Positions 10,656 to 22,800 of a stretch of DNA of 64,000 nucleotides are shown here, in pieces (position 1 is the stretch's first letter; the number at the start of each line of letters is the position of its first letter). The DNA is from Mercurialis annua. Lineage: Eukaryota; Streptophyta; Magnoliopsida; Malpighiales; Euphorbiaceae. The notes beneath the pieces were generated by a model. That model saw nothing but the letters and a program-made list of their open reading frames with translations. It was not told the DNA's origin and did no database searches. Location: contig NC_065570.1 of the NCBI RefSeq assembly GCF_937616625.2, forward strand, positions 22,716,046 to 22,780,045, read 5' to 3'. The translations under genes were made by a program, and so were the position numbers.

Positions 10656-12210
10656 GGGATATGTTCATCACCATTTTCTGTCTTTTACGCCTTCCTTGCT
10701 TGTACTCTGGATCGGCCATTCCGCCGGCTATGGTGCTAATTACCCCAGATACATTCTGTCTCTTCGGTGGTGGCGCCTTCTCTCTTTTTCTGCTATGCTC
10801 TCCTCGGTTGCCTCCTCCCGGGCTATAACTTTTGTTTTGTGCTAGAAAGTCTTTCAAGCGACCGACTTGCACCAATCGGTCAATTTTTTTTTTCAGGCTT
10901 CCACACTCATTAGTGACGTGGCCGTGACCATCGTGGAATTGGCAATATTTCTTTTTGTCCCCCTCATACTGCAGCTTCGGTGGGTATCTTAGTGGTTCGT
11001 TGTTGTTTTGAATCCACATTAGGATGTGTGATCTCGGTGTGTCGAGCGGGATGAAAGCTTGATCTTCTACTTTCACTGGTCAATGTGGTTCCATTCGCGG
11101 TGGAACAGACTGCCGTTGCTCTCTTGGCCTAAACCGGTCTTGCCTGGCAGTCTGACTGAAAGTTGGTCTCGGCGCTTGAAACTGTGTTGTTGTCTATGTA
11201 GCTTTTCTTTGTTGTTCTTCATCCAAATTGATGTAATTCCAGGATCGGTCCATTAGATGAGAGTAGGTTTGCACCGGATTTGTTATCAGGTTGTCTCGAA
11301 TTGCCATTATCGTTGTGTTATCCTTCATTGCGTCTATCACGGTGTCGTCATTCAAGTTCCTTACTTCGAAAGCCTCGGCATTGAATTTGCCGATGTAACT
11401 TTGCAAGCTTTCCCAGGTTTCTAATAGCAAAGTTTGAGATCACTGGACTTCTTTTTTTGTTGTATGCTCGGTGCAAAATGAGTTTGGAAAGCTCTTGCTA
11501 GCTCGTCGAAACTTCGGATAGAGCCTTCTTTCAGGTTTTTGTACCAGATTACTGCTGGTCCCTTCAGGGTTGTTGGGAAGAGTTTGCAGACAACAGCTTC
11601 GGATAAGCTTTGTACCATCATGACCACCTGGAAACAGCTCAAGTGTGTGATCGGATCTCCTGTGCCATTGTAATCGTCCAGCTGTGGTGTCTTATAGTTT
11701 AACGGGAAAGGTTCATCTCGTATCTCGGCTGATAGTGGGTTTCCGATGTTTAAGACACTTGTGCTTCTCGGCTCTCTATTTCTGAACTTTTCCATCTCTG
11801 TTCCTATTCTTTCGGTGATTTCTTATTCTATGTTCTTTTTCTTTGCCGAGTCTGCGCCCGATCTATGCACGCTTTCTTCGATTTCTACTCGTTTCGGGGT
11901 CTCTTTCTGTCCCTCCGGCGTTTTTTGCCCGGTTTGTATCCCTTCTTGGGTTTTGCTGTGATTGTGGATTTTTCTCGTGGTTTTCTTCTTCAGGCGTTGT
12001 TTGGCCTTGTTAGAATTCCGGTGGATGAGGTGGTGGGGCTGGTATGTATGGTGGGGCGGTAATATTGCCTTGAGATGTGGCGGCGGCGGTTGGCCAAGCA
12101 TGGGCTTGTTGTACTTGTTGAAGGAAAGCTAACTTCCGAGCATGGAACTCAATATATTCTTGAATTTGTGCTGGTGTAGGGTTTTGAATTTCTGCAGTTG
12201 TGGCCGACAT
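10648..12210 (-). pseudogene. G1 Gag
   Basis: Minus strand. The N-terminus begins near 12,210 (MSATTAEIQNPTPAQIQEYI) and is rich in Gln and Pro. The capsid-like region (about 11,795-11,200) has YNGTGDPITHLSCFQ, KLFPTTLKGPAVIWYKNL and DELARAFQTHFA, followed by the next helices in another frame. A degenerate zinc-knuckle reads YCQFHDGHGHVTNEC (about 10,950), then IDRLVQVGRLKDFL, typical of the Gag-protease linker in Tat elements. At least three frameshifts or stops break the gene. Confidence 0.8.
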
Positions 12211-12580
12211 GGTCGTGAGGATGGTGCTTGGTGTGAATGTGAGATTGACGGGGGTTACACCTTGTCTTAAGGAAATATTTTGGGTAGTTTATTGCATAGG
12301 TGTGAAGTATGATGTTGGGGGGATGTTCCCCGGAAGCGGCATTTCCCACGGGTATTGAGTGTTAACTCAAGATGTGCTGCCCAAGTGTGTTCCTCCTCCA
12401 GAAGTTATGTCCGGGCAGAACGAGCTCTCCCCCATGGCCCTTCGCGGTTGTGCATTGAGTCCATCTCATGTCGTATTATTGTGTGTATCATGTTATCTGG
12501 TTAGGGATCGTCTCCCTCTACTCTGCTCATCTTATCACCCTCCGGTGAGATTAAAAGGAGGAAAATTTCTTACTTTCTTT

Positions 12581-12598
12581 CCCACAGATGGCGCCAAA
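12581..12598 (-). other. G1 primer-binding site
   Basis: On the minus strand TTTGGCGCCATCTGTGGG directly follows the LTR terminus at 12,599. A TGGCGCC core after a short spacer is the usual primer-binding site form in plant Tat/Athila-type elements. I cannot assign the tRNA with certainty. Confidence 0.75.
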
Positions 12599-13218
12599 TG
12601 ATAACTTGCGGAATGGCGGCGACTCTCTGATCCGGTGGCAACTTCACTATCGTACCTGAAAGGCATAACACAACCGTTAGAAGCGTGCCGGAAGGGGATT
12701 CCGGCAAACCACTCTGACGGTCAAGTCAATAGGTGTTTTAGTGAGAGAAAGAATAAGAAATGAAAGAGAGTTAAGAGTTGAGAGAAAAAGAAAATTAACC
12801 TTTTTACCTACTTTTTCAGACCCTTTTATATTGTTCCTTTGTTTCTCTTTGTCTGGGCCAACAGGTCAACATAGTTCTCTTTTTCTGTGTAGGGACTGCA
12901 GAGAATGTCAGAGTACTTTCTATTCAGCTGTCCCCTGGTTATCAGAGTGGTTATGTTCGGTGAATCCGAGATGTGATTAGTTGGGTGTCTTGCTCAGTTT
13001 TATCAGAGATGTGATCAGTTGGGTGTCCTGATCGGTTTTATTTGATTTAGGCGTTTGCCACGATCTCGGTTGTTTTATATGACATGGCTTGCTTCAGATT
13101 CATTTGGATGTTTAGTCAGGTTGTGTCTCTCTCGGTTTTCCCCTCTCTGCTCGGTTATCTGTTTGTACTTGGTTGTGGGGTGTCTCTTATTGAGGTCGGT
13201 TTATTTGTCTAATTATCA
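12599..13218 (-). mobile_element. G1 5' LTR, complete
   Basis: 620 bp, starting (minus strand) TGATAATTAG at 13,218 and ending AAGTTATCA at 12,599, with perfect short inverted termini TGATAA/TTATCA. A TATAAAAG box lies at 12,823-12,830 on the minus strand. Short frames on the plus strand of this region are LTR sequence. Confidence 0.88.
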
Positions 13219-13223
13219 TTTAG

Positions 13224-15578
13224 AGAAACCCACCAAGGTAGATACTTATACTTCATTTCCTATATTAATGATTTATCACAATATAGTTAATTTTGTCTTG
13301 TGAAGAATAGACGTGAAGTTTTTGAAAAGTACAAAGACTTCAAGAATGAATTAGAAAACCTAATTGGAGAAAGTATTAAAATCCTTAGATGTGATCGAAA
13401 AGGGAAGAATACATGACTACGGAATTTGGTACTTTCCTAAAAGGAAAGTGGTATTAATTTTAACTTACTCCTTGGGAACACCATGGTTCAATTGTGTGTC
13501 TATCAAGAATAAGGTATCGTACATTGTTGGACATGATACGATCAATAATGAGCTATATACTGACTTACCCAAATAGTTATGGGGTCATGCACTTCTTACC
13601 GTAAATGAAATTCTAAATTGAATTCCAACTAAATCCACTACATAGATACCTTGTGAGATATGGTATGGAATCAAGTCTTACGAATGTTAACATTTGAGGG
13701 TGTTCAGAATATATTAAAAAACTGATATCCGATAAATTTGTAATCAAAATCAATATGGAAAGGTTATGTTGGGTATCCTAAAGACAGTTTAGGATATTAT
13801 TTCTATATTTCCACCGAACAAACAATCGTTGTTAGTCGGTGGTAGTCTTTCTTGATAAACCGTTTATTCAAGAGGGAGACTAAGAAAGGAATATAGAATT
13901 AGATGAGGAGTCATCTAGCGATCAACAAAAAGTATGAATCAATGAAAACTGATTAAACCACTAAAAGCCAGAGTTAATAGAAGATGTATCTATAATAACA
14001 TCTCAAAAATCAAGTAGAGTATCTCGTCCAACAAGAAGATATGGTTTTCCCGCATGATAAACAAGAATTGTTTAGTCATGGAGAAAAAATCAATTGTTGG
14101 TCCTTATACTGATGAGGAAGCTATATGTGATATAGATTCTTCAAAATGGTTTGAAGAGATAAATCTGAAATGGATTCCATGTATAGTAACCGAATTTTGG
14201 GAGTTAGTCGAATCATCTGAAGGTATTATACTGATAAGGAATAACTGGATCTTCAAGCGTAAATTGGTGCTAATGGAAAGGTATAGACCTTTATAATTAG
14301 GGTTTTTGTGAAAGAGTTTTGCTAGAGGCAAGAAGTCGTATTGTGCATACACTTTCTCGCTGGTAGCCATGCTTAAGTCCATCCAAATTCTTCTTTCCAT
14401 AGCTACACATTTAGATTATGTGGCTATACATGTGGATGTAAGAACCACATTCCTTATTGGCTAAATTAAGGACAATATCAATATGGAACAAACCGATGAT
14501 TTTGAATCCAAAAAAGGTTCCAAGGCGTGCAAGCTAAAATGATCCATATTCGAATGGAAAAAAAGCTTCGAGAATCGCCGTCTTGATAAATCTGTAAGGA
14601 GTTACGAATTTATTTGAAACAATGATAAACCCAATATTTACAAGAAGGATAGTGGGAGCAAGATAACTTTCGTGATCTTATATGTAGATAACATATTACT
14701 AATCAATAAGAATATCGGAATGTTAACTTCTATAAAATTTTGGTTTATCCAATACGTACTCCATCAAAGACCTCGGAGAGGTAACCTAAATTCTCAATAT
14801 TAGACTCTTTGCAGATAGATTTAAGAGAAAAATTGCTTTCTCTTAAAGGCTCTACGTACAAAAGATATTAAAGTAGTTCAATATGGAAGTTCTAAGAGAG
14901 GAATGAAACAAATTAGGCATGAAATTCTTCTTTCGAAGGGAATATCTTCCGAGACTTCTAAATAAAGAAAGAATAAGGTAATGATACCATAGGCTTCGGC
15001 AATTGGTAATCTAATGTATGGAAACAACGAAATGTTGCTAAGGATATTTTAGTACATTTGAAGAACTAAAGATATGATCTTAACTAATGGAGAATAAGGT
15101 CTTTAAGTAGATAGTTTTACTAATTCTGATTAATAATAAGATATGGATGATAGAGGGTCTATCTCCGGATTCATATTTATCTATAACGAAGAAGTAGTGA
15201 GCTAGAAGTGTTCTAAGAAATCAACTCCAGATTACGTAACATAAGCCGAGCATATTATGGCATGAGATGCTGTAATAGAAGGTGTTTTGATAAAACAGTT
15301 CGTAATAGAACTAAATACGGTTTCCTCCATTGAGTTGACAATTCCTCTTTTCTGCGACTACAATGGTGCTACTGCCCTAGAAAAAAAATTCGGGTGTCAC
15401 AACTTATCCGAACATAAGGAAAGGCGTTATCGTATTATCTAAATGAAGTGTTGGAAAGAGAGAAGTATTTCTCTAAAAGATAGCATTAGCCAATAACACG
15501 ATCGAGTCATTAAGGTTTACATCTTGTGAAGATGGGACTTAGATATAGTTTCGAATGGCACTAGGGCAAGTGGGAGAT
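13224..15578 (+). pseudogene. Copia C1 pol: integrase, RT and RNase H remnant
   Basis: This continues the gene interrupted at 8,102. At 13,300-13,430 is the integrase segment FEKYKDFKNELENLIGES, then IKILRCDRKGEY, with a frame change. At 13,600-13,900 are the integrase end and linker (YLVRYGMESSL, GCSEYIKKLISDKFV). RT fragments follow from about 14,050. The catalytic block near 14,680 reads YVDN.LLI.K.IGML in place of the usual YVDD, then NTFSIKDLGE-like sequence at 14,750. RNase H lies at 15,110-15,430, including LTIPLFCDYNGATAL. Many stops and frameshifts are present. Order and motifs are those of Ty1/copia. The LTR boundaries resemble Angela/Tork-type elements, but I am not sure of the lineage. 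Confidence 0.8.
15565..15578 (+). other. Polypurine tract of copia C1
   Basis: GGGCAAGTGGGAGA directly precedes the 3' LTR start TGTTTGTAG. This is the usual primer for plus-strand DNA synthesis and its form is common in plant copia elements. Confidence 0.75.
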
Positions 15579-17308
15579 TGTTTGTAGTATGTTCCCTAAG
15601 AAAATTTGATCGTGTATATTTGTAGAACTAATCCCAATGGCAAAAATATATATATGTTTTATTTGAACTAAGTGTCTCATCAACTAAGTGTTCACATATT
15701 AGGTACTGTCCATATCATATTGTGCTAGAATATATTCTTAAGGTGTTAAAAATATGAGTGGCAGATTCTATTATATAAGTGATCTAAATAACCGTTCACG
15801 ATCGATGGGGTCCTACGAATAAGGGCACCGCTTTATCATGGAAAGATCGTCGCCTCTATTTATTCTCCTGATTAGTAATGAGTTACTAATTATAGCAAGT
15901 AGTAAGTCTCATACTACTTGATGGTGATCTGAATAAACATGTGGTCACTAAAAGGGTTGAGTGAGTCGAACAAGTGACGCTAGATGACTTATACATGGTA
16001 TTTCATGAAAGTCAATTGAATGTCATCTAGTTCATAATTGTACATATGTCCTTTGACTTACCGTGACACTATCTTGTAAATAGGTGATTACAGTTTGATG
16101 CTTCTTATCCCTAGATCATTCATGAGCTAGGGTCGCACGATGTGTTTCTAGTGGAAGTCGTATTTATCAAGAATAAGAAATGAGAGATGAGGTCATATGA
16201 TCAAGACAAACAATGTTTGATTTAACCGTGACACTAGTTGAGATCAGAATCATAGATGAAGGGAATTTTGAGTGTACGGTAATTATGAACAATGGTTTAT
16301 AAAGAATGCATCGAAACGTTCATCTCTATTTGGGGGCTGTGATATGTTGCTAGATGTCACTCTCGATCTACGAGAATTAATAATTTAATGGGATTTGATT
16401 ATTAAATATACGAAAGGCATTTCTTATGTAACTCGTTGCCATATAGATGCAAACCTAGTTAGTCAGACACAATATAGTGTGTAACCGATTGAGTTTACGA
16501 GAGATGGATTTTATATAGATACTACCATAACTCGGAAATTAATCTAAGATGAAAAATGAGTACAAATTAGAGACTAATTTGTAAGAGTTATAAATTAGTA
16601 GGAACCTAATGTATTTTATCCAAGTTAATGTGATTAGTGATTTGATGATGTCAAGTGATGATGTCATATGTTGATGTCATGTGATGATATTATGGTGATG
16701 ATGTCATGTGATGAAGTCATATATGAGGTATCATGTGGTGGGAACACCTATGCTTGATGTGTGACACCTAGCATATGAGATGTCATGTGGTGGCAACACC
16801 TTTACTTGGTGCACCTACCATATGAGGTGTCATATGGTGGCAACACCTTTACTTGTTGTGTGACACTAGCTTGTGAGGTGTTGGCATTTTAAGACAAATT
16901 CTAGCCTATAAATAGAGCTTGCCTTTGCTCATTCTCTACAACACATTTATGATACAAGAACACCAAGTTGTAGCGAGAGCATACTTGAAGGAGATCAAGT
17001 AATCATCAATCGCGACGAGAGTTTGATCTTAGGGTTGCTCGGCAAGAGGAATTCTTGCGGATTACTTTAAGGCAAAGATTCAATCGAACACATTCTCGTG
17101 TGGACGGGTTTGAGGTCGCTCTACTATCGGGACTACAAGAATCGTTAGAGAATCGACATAGGCATTCTTCTTATGATTCCTAGATACGTGCTTTAATTAC
17201 TAAATAATTACTAAATTGACATAGGTATTCTTCTGGATCCGGATAGTCAGAATTTTGATTTTGAATTGAATTATACGATCTAGATCCTCGCTTCCCGCTG
17301 CGCCAACA
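15579..17308 (+). mobile_element. Copia C1 3' LTR, complete
   Basis: 1,730 bp, beginning TGTTTGTAGTATG after the polypurine tract and ending CGCTGCGCCAACA. A TATA box (CCTATAAATAG) lies at 16,907-16,914. Immediately after the end, sequence of the same LTR family resumes in the opposite orientation. So this element inserted into the LTR of an inverted relative, and the 5 bases ATTAC at 17,309 would be the target duplication. Confidence 0.85.
16640..16885. repeat. Tandem repeats in copia C1 3' LTR
   Basis: Counterpart of the array at 5,586-5,905: short GATGATGTCAT units, then about three units of roughly 55 bp ending in GAGGTGTCAT and ACACCT. One unit here is shortened. Confidence 0.75.
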
Positions 17309-18481
17309 ATTACATCATCACATGACATAATAATATTAAGTTGGATAAAATACAATTAGATTCCTACTAATTTATAACTCTTTCAAATCTGCCTCGAATT
17401 TGTACTCGTTTTTCATCTTAGATTAATTTCGAGATATGTTAATAGATCTTTTAGAAACTCAATTGGTTGTATACTCTATTGTATCAGACTAACTAGGTTG
17501 ACTTATATATGGCAACGAGAGACATAAGAAACGCCTTTCTTATATTTAATAATTAAATCCCATTAATTATTAATTCTCGTAGATCGAGAGTGACGCCAAG
17601 CAACATATCACGGCCCCCAAATAGATATGAATGTTTCGATGCATTCTTTATGAACCATTGTTCATAATTACCGTACACTCTAAATTCCCTTCATCTAAGA
17701 TTATGATCTCGACTAGTGTCACGGTTAAAAACACTGTTTGTCTTGATCATATGACATCATCTCTCAGTTCTTATTCTTGATAAATATGACTTCCACTAGA
17801 AAAAAATTTCTAAGTAACTTATATACACCTGCGCAGGTTTTATCATCCATTAAGAACAATTCGAGATAGCATAGAAACTTATCTCCGTTAATCCGGAGTG
17901 ATGAATCCTCTCTAGGTTAAACCCCTATCTTTATATACAAGATCCAACACATCCTGCGACCTTAGCTCATGAAAGATCTAGCAATAAGGAGTATCAAACT
18001 CTAATCACATATATACAAGATACTGTTACCACAAGTCAAAGACATATGTACAATTATGAACTAGATGACATTAAATTGACTTTGATGAACTACCATGTAT
18101 AAGTCATCTAGCGTCACTTATTCTACTCACTCAACCCCCTTAAGTACTATGAGACTCACTACTTCTTATACTTAGTAACTCTTTTCTAATCAGGAGAATA
18201 AACAGAGGTGATGATCTTTCTGGAATAGTGCAATATCCTTATTCGTAGGACTCCATCGATCGTGAATGGTTACTTAGGTCCCTTGTATTATAGAATATGT
18301 TACTCATATTCTTAACACCTTAAAAATAGATTCTATCACAATGTGATAAGGACAATATGTAGTAAATAAGCAATTAGTTGATGAGACACTTAGTTCAAAT
18401 ATAACATATATATCTTTTTCCATTGGGATTAGTTATACAAATATACACGATCAAATGGCCCTAGGGCACATACTACTAACA
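17309..18481 (-). mobile_element. Copia C2, minus-strand 5' LTR fragment
   Basis: On the minus strand the LTR starts at 18,481 (TGTTAGTAGTATGTGCCC) and runs left for about 1,170 bp until the C1 insertion at 17,308. It is the same family as C1. O1 sequence begins to its right, so this is the outer LTR of the minus-strand copy whose 3' end is at 3,831-4,700. Confidence 0.75.
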
Positions 18482-19019
18482 TCATTGACTAGCACATGTT
18501 TCTAAAAGGGATACACAAAGGATCATGAATCTTTAAAGTATAAATCTTTAACACAATGGAAAGAAAATTTTCAAAAACCTTTGAAAATTCAATATTCCCT
18601 TATCCCTTTTCTAGTTGCGCCAAGTGAAATGTTGTAATGCACATAAACTGTCGTAGAAACGAGAAGCCCTTACCCGGACCAATAGTAATACCCGAGAAAG
18701 CTGTATAAGCAATCAGACTATTCATCAAATCATCCAGTTTCCCTTCTCAGAAAACTAAATGCTTTAATAAGGGGGCAACACAGAGCATGGATGCAAGCAC
18801 AAGAACAAGTTCCATCAGGAAAATGGAAAATAAAGCCAATTTTTGCAAATGTGCCCCCTAATCACTAGAACCAACAAGCGCCAGGCCTCTATCTTCAGAT
18901 CATATCAACAAAGTCAACATGAGCCAAGCCCACATTTCCAAGAAATACTCATAATAGGAAACATGTCTTTGTTACACAGAGTCATAAATTCAAACCTCAA
19001 AGGGAAACAAAGCCTTTGC
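18482..19019 (+). mobile_element. O1 internal region, non-coding
   Basis: I see no ORF or domain. It is followed by the same repeat class (GGGCATCAGGTCTCC) that precedes the antisense PMD gene in O2, so I assign it to the region downstream of integrase in a Tat/Ogre-type element. A GGGGGCAACA at 18,772 looks like a purine-rich run but has no LTR after it. Confidence 0.5.
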
Positions 19020-19545
19020 TAGGGGCTTCGGGTCTCCATTTACATAATCACTCTCTAGAAACAGCATCATCTGAGCCTCCACCTTACTCCAGAATAAAAA
19101 CAGGCATTAGGCCTCAGCTTCAAAAGTTGACTCCAGAAACCAAGTGGCATCAGGTCTGTAGTATCTAGAAACTGGGGCATCGGGTCTCCACTAGCAAAAT
19201 ATCAAAGGCCATCAGGCCTCTACCAGCCAAAAACCTGGGGGCATCAGGTCTCCGCCAGGCAGAATCTAAGGGGCATCAGGTCTTAACCAGCAAAATAAGG
19301 GGCATCAGGACTCCACTATCCAGAAACCAGAGGGCATCATGTCTCCACCAACAAGAAACCAGGGGACATCAGGTTTCCACAAGTTGGAATATAGAGGGCC
19401 TAAGGCCTCCACCATTAAAAACTATTGGGCATCAGGTCTCCACCAGCTAGAAAATAAGGGACATCATGTCTCAACCACCAAGGAACTAGAGGGCACCATT
19501 TCTCTACCAACCAGAAAATAAGGGACAAGATGTCTCCCGCAATTC
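19020..19545. repeat. Tandem repeat, about 38-bp unit, in O1
   Basis: About a dozen degenerate units with the core GGGCATCAGGTCTCCACCAG followed by a CCAGAAACC-type spacer. The same unit makes up 27,870-28,650 in O2, in the same position relative to the antisense PMD gene. The open frame at 19,339-19,521 is only this repeat read through. Confidence 0.85.
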
Positions 19546-19673
19546 AAATACTAGATTATAAGCTCCAAGCTATAGACACCGAAAAGGTAGGCCGAATAAA
19601 GCAAAAAACAAAGAACCATGCTATTTCTCATAGAAATAGGGTATCCATGATACCAAACATACAAAATGGAGTA

Positions 19674-21521
19674 TTAACATACGCAGTCATTGTAAAATAA
19701 AGCAAGCATTAGAAATGTAAATTGAGTATAAAAGACAATTGTCTTCTCATTAGAGTCCCAGTTGTGCACTAGGGTCTCAGAATTTCCATAGTAGCTTTCG
19801 GAAAGCATATCAACAGCATCGCGCCAAGCCTGCGCACCACCATATGAAGATGCGAAGTCTCCACAACTCCCACGGACGTTCGGTCCTCGACCACCACGAG
19901 CTCTAAGGCCACGAACACGGTGAAGGAAGTCACTTCCTCCACCGCAAGGGAGTCGAGGAGGAATATCAACCTCACTATCAGCGGAATCAAGCTCAGCATC
20001 ACATAGTCGATCCCCTAAATCATCCATACAAAACTGCAAAAAAATCCAGAGACCAGTTATGGCTATAATTACATACATGCATCCATGCATACACGATAGA
20101 ATAAATCTTAGGCATATTGCATTTTTACCCTCATCTATGAAGAGAAAGCGGATAATCGATCCTCTAGTAGAAAGCCGCATAAGCTAACTAAATGACCTAA
20201 AAAACCGGTACCTGAAAATTAGAAAAGGATGCTCAGTCAAGGAGGAAAACAAATCCTCAATACAAATGGAAGCACAAGCACAACGAAACACTCACATTAG
20301 TACACTCGGTAGGCATAAAGGAATGCCTCAGATAGAAAAGAGGGACAAAATTGTGTATGGGTCTATGCGCGTCATTATAACGAGTAGACCTCTCCGGCAT
20401 CTGATTCAAGAAACAAGAAACCATGCCGGTAGAAGCATCCTACCCACTGGTAGGGACTCGAACAGTAGATCCAGGAACGTCTATTATAGCACGAATAGCA
20501 AGGGTCCCGCACTTACTTTCTCCTTGAGAGGAGACTAGAAAAGAAACTCAAGCAGATGTAAAAATCCAGAAAGCTAAACCTTCTTAGCTTGATTTTCCGG
20601 AGAAATAGGCTCTTGACAACCTTTCACATCAACCAAAGGTAGCCTCCCTAGAAAATGATATCTCACAATGTCATCCATATAACTTAGCTGAGGGGAAGAT
20701 ACCAGATTTATGGCCGGATATCCCTTCAAACTCTGTCGAAGAGAAGGTGATAAAACATCCCTGCCGAGCATCATCGACAAAGGAGGTCCTATATGAACCA
20801 TGCAAGCCCGGGGATCAACCCACAAATGTAGCACGAGCTCCCTAGAAACAACGACAGGCATTTCAGGCCATGCATCACATTATGCACAAGTAACCTATCT
20901 ATTGCTCCATGCAATCACTAAGGCCAGCGCTCTCCGGGTGGAGTGTTCTAGGTGGTGTTCACCAGCAAGCAGTAACAAGGGTTAACATCACTGTCTAGAT
21001 AAAAAATAATTCTTGGAACTAACTTTTACTCACATCGATCCTCGACAGATCGTTCATTCGGCCCCTAAGCTCGGCCCCTGACTCTACGTAAGCGTACATG
21101 AGAAATCCCAAAAACATCAATAGAGAGATCCCCAATCCTGGAAGAGTGCCAAATCCAGTCAAAATGCCCATCTGAATGGCCCATGTCTGAAAGGAAAATC
21201 GAACAAGACGCCGAGAATAGAAATACAATAGAAGTAAGGTTCAGCAAGATAACTCACATGTACGGCGGGCCACATCCGAGAAAGACGAGATCCCCCATGA
21301 ACGACTCGATCCATCCAATTATACGCCAGAGTAGTTTGTCCCCAGTCATAGGACATGACCTGATTTATGTCCTCCAATGCAAGCAGTATGTGGATAGGCA
21401 AAGTCGCGCCAGAACTGCAAAACAACGTAGTCACAACATCATGAATATACAAATCCCCAATGGAGCGCAAGAAATAATAATATCCCAGTTGAGTAACTAG
21501 AAGGTTTTTCCAAGAATACAA
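19674..21521 (-). pseudogene. Antisense plant mobile domain (PMD) gene in O1, N-terminally truncated
   Basis: Runs opposite to the retrotransposon genes. From 21,521 leftwards: PMD core motifs LFCSSGATLPIHILLALEDI, then MSYDWGQTTLAYNWMDRVV and SRLSRMWPAVHVS; a second block LTGFGTLPGLGISLLMF; a third (20,861-20,574) with LVLHLWVDPRACMVHIGPPL and LSYMDDIVRYHFLGRLPL. The C-terminal exon (about 20,033-19,674) is Gly/Arg-rich: SEVDIPPRLPCGGGSD, RGLRARGGRGPNVRG, GDFASSYGGAQAW. An intron with GTAAAAA donor and GCAG acceptor is visible at 20,034-20,128. PMD (aminotransferase-like) domains are known in plant genes of the MAIN/MAIL type and in transposons. The N-terminal third of the domain is absent and several frames change. 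Function in the element is unknown. Confidence 0.72.
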
Positions 21522-22250
21522 ACCAAAATACTCCTAGAGGATCTAATAAAAATTGCACTCCAAGAAAATTCCACTAAAATTTTTCCCAAGAGGATGTGCC
21601 AAAACAAATGCATAGTGGACATGTCATAAGATTTTGCCAAAAGATTAGGATAAGACATTTTTTTAACAGAGCAGGATACCCAAGAAGTGGAAACAGATTC
21701 AAGCGGCTACCGAAAGAAAGTCATTGCTACGCCATCCAGAACTTGCGGGATGCAACCAGAACAACATATCAGCGGCCTGTCCCTAGATGCACAACTCCAG
21801 ACGGAGGAGAAATTATCAAACAAACGTCCAACGGTAGAAAAACACCAAGATACAATGGAAAGACACTGAAGTAGTGGTAGGAAAACACCAAAACACCTAG
21901 ATCATAACATGGTTAAACTCTACATGCAAGACTCCCTTGAAGCCCGAATCAATAAAGATTCCTAGAGGATTTAACATAAGGAAAAATTCTTAAAAGAACA
22001 GAAAAGAATACGTCTCTAGAGTATCAGAATAGAAAGAAAGGCATCGCTAGAGTGTTAGAATAAAAAAATTTCCCCAAAGGACAGAGCAAATCAGGATAAC
22101 CGCCCAGAGGACAAAATATAGAACGCAACCTCCATAGAGGATCAGTTTAGAAGCAAAGGTTCCCCAGACGATCATTTTAGAAGCAAAGTCACCCCAGGGG
22201 ATCTGATTAGAAACATAACTGCCCAAGAAGATTAGAGAAGAAATAATCCT
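21522..22250 (+). mobile_element. O1 internal region between PMD gene and solo LTR
   Basis: Non-coding. The last part (about 22,000-22,250) is a degenerate tandem repeat of roughly 38 bp with the core AGAGGATCAGTTTAGAAGCAA and CCCCAG-type spacers. It is comparable in position to the CCTTCAGACAAAGTC array after the PMD gene in O2. The open frames at 21,596-21,874 have no recognisable content. Confidence 0.55.
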
Positions 22251-22619
22251 CCGTGGGCCAATTAATGGAACCCTATGCAAAATACAACATAATCATACAC
22301 GAAATTACTGGATAACCCATTTTTCCGAAAATACATCTTTATGCCAGAGCACATGAAAAGCATAAACTGTTTACTACCGACTGGGTCTAGTACCATGACT
22401 ACTTCAGCTCTAAAAAAGAATAGAAACTTTCCATTATTGAGTTTACACGTTACTAATTGCATTATATAAAATAACATCACATTTAAAAAAAACAGATATA
22501 TGAAGATAATATATATCAAGTAATAGATCTTATCCAAACCTTTAATTTAATTTTAACCCGAACAAGATACTTCCCTAATGACAGTTAGCGAACAAGATTT
22601 CTCAAATCCTTTTAGTAAG

Positions 22620-22800
22620 GTTCCGAGACAGTTCGACCGAGTTTAACCTATGCCTAATGATACAGTCCCGGGATAGTTCGATCGAGTTAAACTAGTACCA
22701 TTTTTTAAATCCAAACGATCGAGAGAGATGAATACCAGAATAGTTCAACCGAGTTAACTCTAGATACAAGACCCGAGATAATTCCACCGAGTTCAACCTC
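22620..22800. repeat. Repeats in LTR2 (GTTCGACCGAGTTTAACC type)
   Basis: Three to four degenerate copies of a unit of about 43 bp containing GATAGTTCGACCGAGTT. They are the inverted counterpart of the repeats at 26,155-26,335 in the Ch1 LTR, which supports a common LTR family. Confidence 0.75.

Larger units (their letters stand above)
8103..13218 (-). mobile_element. Tat-type Ty3/gypsy element G1, minus strand, internally deleted, TSD TTTAG
   Basis: A complete insertion bounded by LTR ends TGAAAACTTGCGG at 8,103 and ATTATCA at 13,218. It is flanked by the 5-bp direct repeat TTTAG at 8,098-8,102 and 13,219-13,223. On the minus strand the order is 5' LTR, primer-binding site, gag, protease, RT, RNase H and the start of a second RNase H. 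The element then jumps into the middle of the 3' LTR. The end of aRNH, all of integrase and the first part of the 3' LTR are deleted. It lies inside the pol gene of copia C1 and so is younger than that element. Confidence 0.88.

Noticed and set aside
13364..13576. 70-codon ORF as a separate gene
   Set aside because: It is an out-of-frame reading over the copia integrase remnant; the integrase residues are in the neighbouring frame.
18772..18790. GGGGGCAACA as a polypurine tract of O1
   Set aside because: No LTR start follows; the true tract of O1 is at 41,336-41,349.
19339..19521. Small plus-strand ORF
   Set aside because: Translation of a 38-bp tandem repeat; the same repeat gives similar frames at 28,100-28,447.
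22245..22260. A matching 5-bp target duplication for solo LTR2
   Set aside because: Right flank GCCTA has no equal on the left, so I do not claim one.
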